Numbered from the stretch's first letter, positions 8,128 through 17,723 are shown. The stretch is 64,000 nucleotides of DNA from Bacteroides sp. MSB163 (GCF_036416795.1 NZ_CP143867.1:6006001-6070000), one strand, 5' to 3'. Notes: generated by a model not told the origin, from the letters alone. Translations and numbers: made by a program.

Positions 8128-8175
8128 AAAATAAGCAAGCTTATTTTGTACTGCCTCCGGTTTGCATTATCTTTG
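8128..8175 (+). promoter_or_regulatory. Promoter of the LacI-family gene overlapping an inverted repeat
   Basis: TTTG (8145-8148), a 19-nt spacer and TATCTTTG (8168-8175) form a full Bacteroides promoter 20 bp upstream of the ATG. A perfect inverted repeat with arms AAAATAAGC (8128-8136) and GCTTATTTT (8139-8147) overlaps the -33 element, so it may be an autoregulatory site. Confidence 0.72.
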
Positions 8176-8195
8176 GCTGAAACAATTTATATACC

Positions 8196-9203
8196 ATGAA
8201 TAAACCGCAGATAACCATCAAGGATATTGCCCGGGCGTTGAACGTCTCGCCATCCACCGTGTCGAGGGCGCTGAAAGATAACCCGGACATCAGCCAGGAG
8301 ACCCGTGACCTTATACATGCGTATGCCCGGGAACATAACTACAAACCCAACGTACTTGCCGTTAATCTTCGTGCCAGCCGTTCGAATACAATCGGTGTAA
8401 TCGTGCCGCAACTGGTACACCACTTTTTCTCGTGTGTGCTGAGTGGCATTGAAAAGGCTGCCGCCGAAGCAGGATACAATATTCTGGTAGCCCAGAGCAA
8501 CGAATCTTACGAACAGGAAGTGAAAATCGTACATTCATTCCTTGCCGCCCGCGTCTGTGGTGTGATTGCCTCACTGGCAAAAGATACTTCCCAATACGAC
8601 CATTATCAGGACTTGCTGAATAACAATATCCCCATTGTATTCTACGACCGCATCTGCACCGGATTGAAAACGGAGCGGGTAGTAGTGGACGACTATGCCG
8701 GCTCTTTTGCCGCCGTGGAGTATATGATACAGACAGGTTGCAAGCGTATCCTGTTCTATGGAGCAGCCCCGCATCTGGAAATCACCAAGAACCGCCGGAA
8801 TGGTTATCTGGACGCCATGAAGAAGTATAAAATTCCTGTGGACGACAGCATGATTATGCTGTGTGATACGCGTGAACGTGCCATAGCCATCACTCCGGAT
8901 ATTCTGGAAGGGCCCGGCCATCCGGATGGTTTCTTCGCCATCAACGACGAAACGGCCTCAGGAATTCTTTATGCCTGTAAGCTGGTTGGGAAGAAAGTAC
9001 CCGATGAAGTATCGATCTGCGGATTTACCGATGGAGCCATTGCCCAAAGCACCGACCCGAAGCTGACAACCGTGGAACAGCATGGAGAAGAAGTAGGGAA
9101 AAGTGCTTTCAGCATTCTGATAGGCAAGCTGGAAGGGGGCGATGACAAGAGTAGCAACAAGATTGTGAGGACGAATCTTGTAGTGAGGGGGACGACGAAA
9201 TAA
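8196..9203 (+). CDS. LacI-family transcriptional regulator
   Basis: The 335-residue protein has an N-terminal LacI headpiece (ITIKDIARALNVSPSTVSRALK, residues 6-27) and a hinge, followed by a periplasmic-binding-protein-like effector domain from about residue 60 (NTIGVIVPQLVHHFFS; final lobe DEVSICGFTDGAIAQSTDP, then LTTVEQHGEEVG). It probably controls the MFS transporter and GH65 phosphorylase downstream, with a sugar such as maltose or a derivative as effector; this is inferred from gene order. A LacI-type palindrome lies about 220 bp upstream. Confidence 0.92.
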   Translation: MNKPQITIKDIARALNVSPSTVSRALKDNPDISQETRDLIHAYAREHNYKPNVLAVNLRASRSNTIGVIVPQLVHHFFSCVLSGIEKAAAEAGYNILVAQSNESYEQEVKIVHSFLAARVCGVIASLAKDTSQYDHYQDLLNNNIPIVFYDRICTGLKTERVVVDDYAGSFAAVEYMIQTGCKRILFYGAAPHLEITKNRRNGYLDAMKKYKIPVDDSMIMLCDTRERAIAITPDILEGPGHPDGFFAINDETASGILYACKLVGKKVPDEVSICGFTDGAIAQSTDPKLTTVEQHGEEVGKSAFSILIGKLEGGDDKSSNKIVRTNLVVRGTTK

Positions 9204-9210
9204 GAAAAAG

Positions 9211-9447
9211 AAATGATAATTTAGCGGCGAGGGAATGGGTACGCGGACTACGCGGATAAGGCGGACGAACGCGGACTTTAATCTTTTAGACGCGGATGAC
9301 ACGGATTTTTAAAGCTGCGCTATACATACCGGCATATCACACCGAAGGAAAAAAGAATCCGCGTCATCCGTGTCATCCGCGTCTGAAAGATTACTTGCAC
9401 GTCGAAGGAGAACCTTGCTCCAGCGCTACGCTGGTAAATTATCATTT
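9211..9447. repeat. MITE-like palindromic element with CGCGGA core repeats
   Basis: A 237-bp interval between the LacI and MFS genes is bounded by perfect 13-bp terminal inverted repeats, AAATGATAATTTA (9211-9223) and its reverse complement (9435-9447). Inside are several CGCGGA units and a second perfect inverted repeat with 19-bp arms (9288-9306 and 9366-9384). A hairpin CCAGCG-CTA-CGCTGG (9420-9434) lies beside the right end. There is no coding frame. The form suggests a non-autonomous mobile repeat; I see no clear target-site duplication. Confidence 0.65.
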
Positions 9448-9484
9448 ATAAAACAGATTATAATATCTAATACCAAATATAAGA

Positions 9485-10861
9485 ATGAAAGTAAAACCTG
9501 ATTTGAGCTTTTGGAAGCTGTGGAATATCAGCTTCGGCTTTTTTGGCGTACAAATTGCATACGCCTTGCAGAGTGCGAACATCAGCCGTATTTTCGCGAC
9601 ATTGGGTGCAGACCCGCACAGTTTAAGTTATTTCTGGATATTGCCACCATTGGCAGGTATCATCGTGCAGCCCATCGTGGGCGCTGCAAGCGACAAGACG
9701 TGGACGCGCTTCGGGCGCCGTATTCCTTACCTCTTTGTCGGTTCACTGGTAGCCGTACTGGTAATGTGCCTGTTGCCCAATGCCGGTAGTTTCGGTATGG
9801 CAGTCAGCACGGCAATGATATTCGGACTGGTATCGTTGATGTTCCTGGATACATCAATCAATATGGCGATGCAGCCATTCAAAATGATGGTGGGCGACAT
9901 GGTAAACGAAAAGCAAAAAGGACTTGCCTACTCTATCCAGAGTTTCCTGTGTAATGCCGGCAGCCTGGTAGGTTTCCTGTTTCCGTTCATCTTTACATGG
10001 ATAGGCATCAGCAACATAGCTCCCCAAGGTGTAGTTCCCGACTCGGTTATCTATTCCTTCTATATCGGAGCAGCCATTCTGATACTCTGTGTAATCTATA
10101 CCACAGTGAAAGTAAAGGAAATGCCACCCGCCGAATACGCTGAATACCACGGCATCACCGAAGAGGAAGAAAAAGAAAAGATCAATATGGTGAAGCTATT
10201 GGTGAAAGCACCGAAGGCTTTCTGGACAGTAGGTTTGGTTCAGTTCTTCTGTTGGTTTGCTTTCATGTTTATGTGGACGTATACCAATGGTAGTGTAGCT
10301 GCCAATGTATTCGATGCTCCTACAGTAGAAACCGCAGTGAACGGAGTCAGCAAAGTTATGCTGGATACCAAGAGTATTCAATATCAGGATGCTGCCGACT
10401 GGGTAGGCGTGTTGTTCGCCGTACAGGCTATCGGTTCTGTACTATGGGCTGTCTGCATCCCGCTGTTCAAGGATCGCAAACTGATCTATTCTCTCAGTCT
10501 GGTACTGGGTGGATTAGGTTTCATCTCTACCTATTTTGTTCATAATCAATATGTATTATTCATTTCCTTCTTACTGATCGGTTGCGCATGGGCCGCTATG
10601 CTGGCATTGCCTTTCACCATCCTGACCAACGCACTGAGCGGTGGACACATGGGAACTTACCTGGGCTTGTTCAACGGAACAATCTGTATTCCGCAGATTG
10701 TGGCTGCTTCACTTGGTGGAAGCATTCTTGCCCTGTTCACTCCCAAAGGTATGTTGCCTCCCGAAATCAATATGCTGGTTATGGCAGGTGTCATGCTGAT
10801 TATTGGCGCCGTTTGTGTATATTTAATCAAAGAGACCAAAGGAGAACAAGCAAAAGCATAA
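9485..10861 (+). CDS. MFS sugar transporter (maltose/sucrose-type)
   Basis: The 458-residue inner-membrane protein has about 12 hydrophobic segments and an MFS cytoplasmic loop motif (GAASDKTWTRFGRRIPY, about residues 60-76). It resembles the SLC45/GPH-like sugar symporters that Bacteroides places beside intracellular disaccharide-degrading enzymes. It lies between a LacI regulator and a GH65 phosphorylase, so import of maltose or a related alpha-glucoside is the best guess. A central charged stretch (EYHGITEEEEKEK) is the cytoplasmic loop between the two halves. The start is the only ATG giving a complete first helix. Confidence 0.88.
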   Translation: MKVKPDLSFWKLWNISFGFFGVQIAYALQSANISRIFATLGADPHSLSYFWILPPLAGIIVQPIVGAASDKTWTRFGRRIPYLFVGSLVAVLVMCLLPNAGSFGMAVSTAMIFGLVSLMFLDTSINMAMQPFKMMVGDMVNEKQKGLAYSIQSFLCNAGSLVGFLFPFIFTWIGISNIAPQGVVPDSVIYSFYIGAAILILCVIYTTVKVKEMPPAEYAEYHGITEEEEKEKINMVKLLVKAPKAFWTVGLVQFFCWFAFMFMWTYTNGSVAANVFDAPTVETAVNGVSKVMLDTKSIQYQDAADWVGVLFAVQAIGSVLWAVCIPLFKDRKLIYSLSLVLGGLGFISTYFVHNQYVLFISFLLIGCAWAAMLALPFTILTNALSGGHMGTYLGLFNGTICIPQIVAASLGGSILALFTPKGMLPPEINMLVMAGVMLIIGAVCVYLIKETKGEQAKA

Positions 10862-10898
10862 TCCTTGCGAAACTATATTCTGAAGGAAGTCTTCGTTG

Positions 10899-10973
10899 CT
10901 CTACGATAACAACCTCTTTCTTCTACGACCAACGCCCTGTTTCACTACGATGAATGGGGCGTTGCTCGTAGAG
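10899..10973. repeat. 22-bp-period CTACGA array with nested hairpins
   Basis: CTACGA occurs at 10901, 10923 and 10945, a strict 22-bp period. An inverted copy, TCGTAGAG (10966-10973), can pair with CTCTACGA (10899-10906). Inside, AACGCCC (10931-10937) pairs with GGGCGTT (10957-10963). It may act as the terminator of the MFS gene or as a spacer before the GH65 promoter. Confidence 0.55.
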
Positions 10974-11025
10974 AAGTAGAGCACATTTTAACCCAAAAGT
11001 AAATTTTGTCTTCTTTTTTTCCTCT

Positions 11026-11059
11026 TTTTGCCGTTTATCCGTTAATTTGTTTATCTTTA
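11026..11059 (+). promoter_or_regulatory. Probable promoter of the GH65 gene
   Basis: TTTTG (11026-11030), a 21-nt spacer and TATCTTTA (11052-11059) approximate the Bacteroides consensus. It lies about 30 bp upstream of the ATG at 11089. Confidence 0.55.
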
Positions 11060-11088
11060 CGGCCATAATCACCAACGAAATACACGCC

Positions 11089-13401
11089 ATGAAAAGATAC
11101 CTTAAAACCGATGAATGGAATATTATTGAAGATAACTTTCACGCTGACAACCTGCGAATGTCCGAGAGTATATTCAGCCTGGGGAACGGACGCTTCGGAC
11201 AACGGGGAAATTTTGAAGAGCCTTATTCAAGCGACTCGTATCGCGGTTCATTTGTAGCCGGTATCACTTTTCTGGATAAAACGCGTGTAGGCTGGTGGAA
11301 GAACGGCTTTCCTGCTTTCTACACCCGCATTCCCAATGCAGCGGATTGGGCACGCGTCAGCCTGCGTCTCATCGATGAAGAACTGGACCTGGCACAATGG
11401 GACGTAAATAGTTTCAATCGCCGTCTCGATATGAAAGCGGGTATCTCCTACCGCGATTTTGAAGTGACTTCTCCCAGGGGAAACCAAATACGGGTACATG
11501 TGGAGCATATCAACAACATGGCTCACCCCGATTTATGCCTGATAAAATACAGCGTCACCTCCATCAATTATACAGGAAGAATATCACTGATTCCCTCCCT
11601 GGATGCAATCATAGTCAATAAGGATGATGATCCGAACGAGAAGATATGGAATATCCTCCGTTCCGGCGTCACAAAGGATTGTGCTTATCTATGGACGCAA
11701 ACCCGGCGGGAAGATGCACAAGTGTGCTATGCCATGACCTATCAGTTCTTCAAGAACGGCAAAGAAACCACCTCAAACCCGATACGCATTGAAAAGGAAA
11801 AACAAACCGGATTCAGTATCGGAGCAGATGTAAAACCTGGAGACAACGTGATGCTCATCAAATATACCGCCATAAATTCGTCGCTCTATGATGAACGTCA
11901 GGAATTGATAGAACATTCCATCGCCAAAGCCCGCCAGATTAAAATCGATGGCTGGGACAAGCTGGAAAACGATCACCGGCAAGCCTGGGCCAATATATGG
12001 AAGGAAATGGATGTGGTTATCGAAGGTGACCCGGAAGCACAACAAGGTATCCGGTACAACATCTTCCAACTATGCCAGACGTATCGTGGTGATGATCCGC
12101 GCCTGAATATCGGTCCGAAAGGATTCACTGGCGAAAAATACGGTGGAAACACATATTGGAACACAGAACTTTGTTGTGTACCGTTCTTCCTGCTTTCTAC
12201 TCCGAGGGAGATTGTGAAGAACCTGTTGATATACCGTTATAACCAACTGCCGAAAGCGATAGAGAATGCCCGCAAACTGGGTTTCAAAGATGGTGCCGCA
12301 CTGTTTCCGCAAGTCACTTACAGTGGTGAGGAATGCCACAGCGAATGGGAAATCACTTTTGAAGAAATACACCGCAACAATATCATCGTCTATGCCATTG
12401 CACAACATGCCGCAATTACAGGCAGCAAAGATTATATAGCCAAATACGGACTGGAAGTAATGATTGCCGTCTCCCGTTTCTGGAGCCAACGTGTATCTTT
12501 CTCCAAACCAAAACAGAAATATGTGATACTGGGTGTCACCGGACCGGATGAGTACGAGAACAACGTAGATAATAACTGGTACACCAATTACTCGTGTGCG
12601 CAGTGCCTGCAGATGACACTTAACTATCTTGAAATCATTGCCGGAGAATACCCCGACGAATATGCGCGTGTACGCCGTGTCACCAATCTCCGCCAACAAG
12701 AAGAGGCTGAATGCTGGCGCGACATCATCAACCGTATGTATCTGCCGGAAGATAAAGAACTGGGGATTTTTGTACAAAATGACGGTTTCCTGGATAAGGA
12801 ACTGAACAGTACCAATGCCATTCCACCCGAAGAACGCCCCATCAATCAGCACTGGTCGTGGGATCGTATTCTTCGTTCATGCTACATCAAACAAAGCGAT
12901 GTATTACTGGGATTATATCTGTATTACTTCAATTTCGACAAGGAAACTGTCCGCCGCAACTTTGATTTCTATGAAACAATGACGGTACATGAATCTTCAC
13001 TTTCCCCGCACATACACTCCATTCTTGCCGCCCGCATCGGCGAAGTAGAAAAGGCTTACCAACTCTTTCTGCATGCCACCCGTCTCGACCTGGATGATTA
13101 CAACAACGAAACTCATCAAGGACTGCATATCACCAGTATGCCGGGCAGCTGGCTTGCCATTGTACGAGGCTTTGCAGGGATGCAGATTCTGGAGGGCATA
13201 CTCTCTTTCTTCCCAGTCATTCCAAAGAAGTGGAACAGTTACTCCTTCCAGATAAATTATCAGGGACGTACACTTCATATGCATGTAGGCAAAGAAATAA
13301 ATATTTCACTTATTGCCGGAGAGGAACTGAACATACAAGTATATAAAAACGTTTATAAGCTCAAATTGGGCACCGATTTGTTGCTCAGGATAGAGGAGTA
13401 G
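11089..13401 (+). CDS. GH65 family phosphorylase, probably maltose phosphorylase
   Basis: The protein is 770 residues from the ATG at 11089 (MKRYLKTDEWNIIEDNF), chosen because the upstream extension crosses the promoter. It has the GH65 layout: N-terminal beta-sandwich (LGNGRFGQRGNFEEPY), a linker, the (alpha/alpha)6 catalytic domain and a small C-terminal sheet. The general acid is expected at Glu488 in GVTGPDEYENN, followed by VDNNWYTN. In this family that context goes with cleavage of maltose by phosphate to beta-glucose-1-phosphate and glucose in the cytoplasm. Kojibiose, nigerose or trehalose phosphorylases are alternatives I cannot exclude. No beta-phosphoglucomutase gene, the usual partner, is nearby. 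Confidence 0.88.
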   Translation: MKRYLKTDEWNIIEDNFHADNLRMSESIFSLGNGRFGQRGNFEEPYSSDSYRGSFVAGITFLDKTRVGWWKNGFPAFYTRIPNAADWARVSLRLIDEELDLAQWDVNSFNRRLDMKAGISYRDFEVTSPRGNQIRVHVEHINNMAHPDLCLIKYSVTSINYTGRISLIPSLDAIIVNKDDDPNEKIWNILRSGVTKDCAYLWTQTRREDAQVCYAMTYQFFKNGKETTSNPIRIEKEKQTGFSIGADVKPGDNVMLIKYTAINSSLYDERQELIEHSIAKARQIKIDGWDKLENDHRQAWANIWKEMDVVIEGDPEAQQGIRYNIFQLCQTYRGDDPRLNIGPKGFTGEKYGGNTYWNTELCCVPFFLLSTPREIVKNLLIYRYNQLPKAIENARKLGFKDGAALFPQVTYSGEECHSEWEITFEEIHRNNIIVYAIAQHAAITGSKDYIAKYGLEVMIAVSRFWSQRVSFSKPKQKYVILGVTGPDEYENNVDNNWYTNYSCAQCLQMTLNYLEIIAGEYPDEYARVRRVTNLRQQEEAECWRDIINRMYLPEDKELGIFVQNDGFLDKELNSTNAIPPEERPINQHWSWDRILRSCYIKQSDVLLGLYLYYFNFDKETVRRNFDFYETMTVHESSLSPHIHSILAARIGEVEKAYQLFLHATRLDLDDYNNETHQGLHITSMPGSWLAIVRGFAGMQILEGILSFFPVIPKKWNSYSFQINYQGRTLHMHVGKEINISLIAGEELNIQVYKNVYKLKLGTDLLLRIEE

Positions 13402-13433
13402 AAGCCTGTATCATTAATAATGCGTAACAAAAT

Positions 13434-13467
13434 AAACCGGGAGAACAATTATCTGTTTTTCCGGTTT
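13434..13467 (+). terminator. Probable terminator after the GH65 gene
   Basis: AAACCGG (13434-13440) pairs with CCGGTTT (13461-13467) across a 20-nt loop and is followed by a T-rich stretch. It separates the sugar locus from the efflux operon. Confidence 0.5.
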
Positions 13468-13504
13468 TATGTTTTTATACCTAAACGAACAACTATACAT
13501 TAGT

Positions 13505-14557
13505 ATGAAGAAAATCTATTTGTTTGCCATCAGCGTGATGCTGCTTGCCACATCATGCGGGCACAAGAAAGAGGGCGATGCCATGCTGATCCGACCTGTC
13601 AAGACAGCTACCGCCAGCTCCCAATCGGTCATCCGGAAAGACTTCTCCGGTATTGTAGAAGCCGTAGAATACGTACGACTGGCCTTCCGTGTCAGCGGAC
13701 AGGTCATAAATCTGCCTGTGGTAGAAGGGCAGCGGGTAAAGAAAGGACAGCTGATCGCCGCCATTGATCCGCGTGACATTTCCCTGCAATACGCCGCCGA
13801 CAAAGCCGCTTACGAGACTGCCGCAGCACAGGTAGAACGTAACAAACGCCTGTTGGGACGCCAAGCTATCTCCGTGCAGGAATATGAAATCAGCGTTGCC
13901 AATTATCAAAAGGCAAAGTCAGCTTATGAATTATCCAGCAATAATATGCGGGATACCAAACTTACCGCTCCCTTCGACGGTTCTATTGAAAAACGTCTGG
14001 TAGAAAACTATCAGCGCGTGAACTCTGGGGAAGGCATTGTACAATTGGTGAACACACAAAAGCTCCGTATCAAATTCACCGTACCGGATGATTATCTCTA
14101 TCTACTCCGGGCAAAGGACGTAACATTCAAAGTGGTATTCGATACCTATCCGGCCACGGTATTCAACGCACAGTTGGAAGAATATCTGGACATTTCTACA
14201 GCCGGAACAGGTATCCCGGTAACTATTACAATTGAAGATCCTGCTTTCAACCGTTCCCTATACGATGTAAAACCGGGATTTACGTGCAAAATCAAACTGG
14301 CTTCGGACGTAGCTCCCTTCCTGGAAGAAAAGCTTGTGAATATTCCGCTCAGTGCCATATTCGGTGAAAGCGAGAACCAGAAAACCTATGTGTGGGTAGT
14401 AAAGGATAATAAGGTAAGCAAGCGGGAAGTAACCGTATACTCCCCTACCGGAGAAGCCAATGCTCTTATCTCTGCCGGACTGCAACCGGAAGAAAGTGTC
14501 GTAATAGCCGGAGTGCACCAACTGGTGGACGGACAAACGGTGAAAGTTATCAATTAG
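13505..14557 (+). CDS. RND efflux periplasmic adaptor (MFP), lipoprotein
   Basis: The ATG at 13505 gives 350 residues and a lipoprotein signal (MKKIYLFAISVMLLATSC, Cys18); the longer in-frame start would spoil it. The protein shows the HlyD/AcrA layout: a lipoyl-like half motif (VSGQVINLPVVEGQRVKKGQLIAAID), an alpha-hairpin (about residues 90-135), the second lipoyl half (DTKLTAPFDGSIEKR) and beta-barrel plus membrane-proximal domains. It links the inner-membrane pump to TolC in the periplasm. First gene of a pump operon; no regulator gene lies beside it. Confidence 0.92.
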   Translation: MKKIYLFAISVMLLATSCGHKKEGDAMLIRPVKTATASSQSVIRKDFSGIVEAVEYVRLAFRVSGQVINLPVVEGQRVKKGQLIAAIDPRDISLQYAADKAAYETAAAQVERNKRLLGRQAISVQEYEISVANYQKAKSAYELSSNNMRDTKLTAPFDGSIEKRLVENYQRVNSGEGIVQLVNTQKLRIKFTVPDDYLYLLRAKDVTFKVVFDTYPATVFNAQLEEYLDISTAGTGIPVTITIEDPAFNRSLYDVKPGFTCKIKLASDVAPFLEEKLVNIPLSAIFGESENQKTYVWVVKDNKVSKREVTVYSPTGEANALISAGLQPEESVVIAGVHQLVDGQTVKVIN

Positions 14558-14570
14558 ACTACCAACTACT

Positions 14571-14586
14571 GCGACCTTGAGGTCGC
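14571..14586. other. Small perfect hairpin in the pump operon
   Basis: GCGACC-TTGA-GGTCGC lies in the 44-bp gap between the adaptor and permease genes. It could stabilise the upstream message or tune expression of the two cistrons. It is too short to be a confident terminator. Confidence 0.4.
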
Positions 14587-14601
14587 CCAAATATAAATCA
14601 T

Positions 14602-17600
14602 ATGAATTTAGCTAAATATGCATTAGACAACACCAAGATTGTTTATTTCTTCCTGGCTGTGTTGCTAATCGGCGGTATACTATCATTCGGCCGGTTGGGA
14701 AAGAAAGAAGATGCACCCTTCGTCATCAAGTCAGCGGTCATTATGACTCGCTATCCGGGGGCAGAACCGGCAGAAGTAGAACGACTGATCACCGAACCGA
14801 TCTCCCGCGAGATACAGTCGATGAGTGGTGCATATAAAATTAAATCGGAGTCCATGTACGGACTATCCAAGATAACATTCGAGCTTCAACCTTCCCTTTC
14901 CGCAGAGTCTATTCCGCAGAAATGGGATGAACTTCGCCGCAAGGTGCTCAACATACAACCGCAACTACCCGCCGGTGCTTCCGTTCCCACGGTATCGGAT
15001 GATTTCGGCGATGTATTCGGTATATACTATGGCTTGGTAGGCGATGACGGTTTCTCTTACGAAGAAATGCGCAACTGGGCAGAACGTATCAAAACCCAGG
15101 TTATCACTGCCGACGGGGTAATGAAAGTAGCCTTGTTCGGTACACAAACCGAGGTGGTGAATATCTATATATCCGTCAATAAACTGGCCGGTATGGGCAT
15201 AGATCCGAAACAAGTGGCAAGTCTGCTACAATCGCAAAACCAAATTATCAATACTGGTGAAATCAATGCCGGTGAACAACAACTGCGCATTGTAGCCAAC
15301 GGAACCTATACCACCGTCAATGACATCCGGAACCAAGTGATTACCACTCCGGGCGGACAGGTAAAACTGGGCGATATCGCCGTCATTGAAAAAGGATATA
15401 TGGATCCTCCCGGCAACATCATGCACGTCAACGGGAAGCGTGCCATAGGTATCGGCGTTTCCACCGACCCGACAAAGGATGTAGTAAAGACCGGAGAACT
15501 GGTAGATCAGAAACTGGCTGAACTTCTTCCCCTTATTCCGGTAGGGTTGGAGTTGGAAAGTCTGTATCCGGAAAATGTCATAGCTCAGGAAGCAAATAAT
15601 GGTTTCATCATTAACCTGATAGAATCCCTCCTCATTGTAATCGTTATCATCATGCTGGTGATGGGGCTACGTGCTGGTATACTTATAGGAAGTTCACTGC
15701 TATTTACCATTGGCGGCACGTTGCTCATCATGTCCTTCATGGGGGTAGGACTGAACCGTACTTCCCTGGCAGGTTTCATCATTGCCATGGGTATGCTGGT
15801 GGATAATGCCATTGTAGTGACGGACAATGCACAAATAGCCATTGCCCGAGGAATAGACCGTAGAAAAGCACTGATAGATGGAGCTACCGGACCACAATGG
15901 GGCTTACTTGGCGCCACGTTCATCGCCATTTGTTCATTCCTCCCGCTGTACCTCGCCCCTTCTGCCGTAGCGGAAATCGTAAAACCTCTGTTTGTCGTAC
16001 TTGCCATTTCTTTGGGATTAAGCTGGGTACTGGCACTCACACAGACTACCACTTTCGGTAATTTTATCTTGAAAACCAAATCCGGCGATACTAATAAAGA
16101 TCCGTATGATAAACCTTTCTATCACAAGTTCGCATCTATCCTCGGAGTACTTATCAAAAAGAAGACGCTCACACTGGGTAGTATGGTAGTCCTGTTTGTC
16201 ATCTCACTGGTCATCATGGGAATGATGCCGCAAAACTTCTTCCCCTCATTGGATAAGCCCTATTTCCGTGCCGACATATTCTATCCGGACGGTTACAGCA
16301 TCCGTGACGTGGAAAAGGAAATGAAACAGGTGGAAGCGCACCTCCTGCAACAACCGGAAGTGAAACGAATATCCACCACATTCGGAAGTACACCGTTACG
16401 TTACTATCTGGCATCTACTTCCGTCGGTCCCAAGCCCAACTTTGCCAATATACTTATCGAACTGACCGACAGTAAATATACAAAGGAATACGAAGAGAAC
16501 TTCGACCAATATATGAAGGCAAACTATCCGAATGCCATTACCCGTACCACTTTGTTTAAGCTATCGCCTGCGGTAGACGCCGCCATTGAAATCGGCTTTA
16601 TCGGTAATAATGTCGATTCACTGGTGATGCTGACCAACAAAGTCCTGGAAATCATGCATCGGGATAATGATCTCATCAACGTACGCAATTCATGGGGGAA
16701 TAAGATTCCTGTATGGAAACCCGTTTACAGTCCGGAACGTGCCCAACCGTTAGGTGTCTCCCGGCAAAGTATGGCACAGAGCATTCAGATCGGTACAAGC
16801 GGTATGACATTAGGTGAATATCGTGAAGGCGATCAGGTGCTGCCCATCCTGCTAAAGGATAACACGGTCGATTCTTTCCGCATCAACGACCTGCGTACAC
16901 TACCCGTATTCGGAACAACACAGGAAACCACTACCCTGGAACAAGTAGTCAGTGAATTTGATTTCCAATATAAGTTCTCGAATGTGAAAGACTATAACCG
17001 TCAGATGGTAATGATGGCGCAAGCCGATCCACGCCGGGGAGTAAATGCCATAGCAGCATTCAATAAGATATGGAAAGAAGTACAAGAAGAAATTCAGGTA
17101 CCGGAAGGATATACCATGAAGTATTTTGGTGAACAGGAAAGTCAGGCAGAAAGTAATGCAGCATTGGCAGCTAATATGCCATTGACGTTTTTCCTGATGT
17201 TCGTCACCCTGTTGTTCCTGTTCAGGACCTACCGCAAGCCAATTGTCATCCTATTGATGTTGCCGCTTATCTTTATCGGAATCGTACTGGGATTAATCTT
17301 GCTTGGTAAATCATTCGACTTTTTCTCAGTTCTCGGCCTACTGGGATTGATTGGTATGAATATCAAGAATGCAATTGTATTGGTAGACCAGATCGATATA
17401 GAAGCAGCTTCCGGAAAAGCCCCCCTAAATGCCGTAATCAGTGCTACAACCAGCCGTATCATACCTGTAGCCATGGCGTCCGGAACTACGATTCTGGGTA
17501 TGTTGCCGTTGCTATTCGACGCTATGTTCGGTGGTATGGCGGCAACCATCATGGGTGGTCTGCTGGTAGCCTCAGCATTGACGCTGTTCGTGCTTCCGGT

Positions 17601-17634
17601 GGCATATTGCGCGATACATAAGATAAAAGAGTGA
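14602..17634 (+). CDS. RND efflux permease, AcrB/HAE1 family
   Basis: The 1010-residue inner-membrane pump has the RND layout: TM1, a large periplasmic loop, TM2-6, TM7, a second periplasmic loop and TM8-12. Visible family marks are PGAEPAEVERLITEPIS near the N-terminus and GMLVDNAIVVTDNAQ (TM4, with Asp residues of the proton relay). Near the C-terminus are GLIGMNIKNAIVLVDQI and a final membrane block. The AcrB-superfamily member exports small molecules using the proton gradient; substrates cannot be predicted. It is flanked by its adaptor and TolC partner. Confidence 0.94.
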   Translation: MNLAKYALDNTKIVYFFLAVLLIGGILSFGRLGKKEDAPFVIKSAVIMTRYPGAEPAEVERLITEPISREIQSMSGAYKIKSESMYGLSKITFELQPSLSAESIPQKWDELRRKVLNIQPQLPAGASVPTVSDDFGDVFGIYYGLVGDDGFSYEEMRNWAERIKTQVITADGVMKVALFGTQTEVVNIYISVNKLAGMGIDPKQVASLLQSQNQIINTGEINAGEQQLRIVANGTYTTVNDIRNQVITTPGGQVKLGDIAVIEKGYMDPPGNIMHVNGKRAIGIGVSTDPTKDVVKTGELVDQKLAELLPLIPVGLELESLYPENVIAQEANNGFIINLIESLLIVIVIIMLVMGLRAGILIGSSLLFTIGGTLLIMSFMGVGLNRTSLAGFIIAMGMLVDNAIVVTDNAQIAIARGIDRRKALIDGATGPQWGLLGATFIAICSFLPLYLAPSAVAEIVKPLFVVLAISLGLSWVLALTQTTTFGNFILKTKSGDTNKDPYDKPFYHKFASILGVLIKKKTLTLGSMVVLFVISLVIMGMMPQNFFPSLDKPYFRADIFYPDGYSIRDVEKEMKQVEAHLLQQPEVKRISTTFGSTPLRYYLASTSVGPKPNFANILIELTDSKYTKEYEENFDQYMKANYPNAITRTTLFKLSPAVDAAIEIGFIGNNVDSLVMLTNKVLEIMHRDNDLINVRNSWGNKIPVWKPVYSPERAQPLGVSRQSMAQSIQIGTSGMTLGEYREGDQVLPILLKDNTVDSFRINDLRTLPVFGTTQETTTLEQVVSEFDFQYKFSNVKDYNRQMVMMAQADPRRGVNAIAAFNKIWKEVQEEIQVPEGYTMKYFGEQESQAESNAALAANMPLTFFLMFVTLLFLFRTYRKPIVILLMLPLIFIGIVLGLILLGKSFDFFSVLGLLGLIGMNIKNAIVLVDQIDIEAASGKAPLNAVISATTSRIIPVAMASGTTILGMLPLLFDAMFGGMAATIMGGLLVASALTLFVLPVAYCAIHKIKE

Positions 17635-17723
17635 CGAGCTACAAGCTACGAGGGACAAGTGCCTTTCGGTGTGATAACCGTCATTTATCCGTAAATATAT
17701 AAAAAGAAGAAATACAAGTAATC

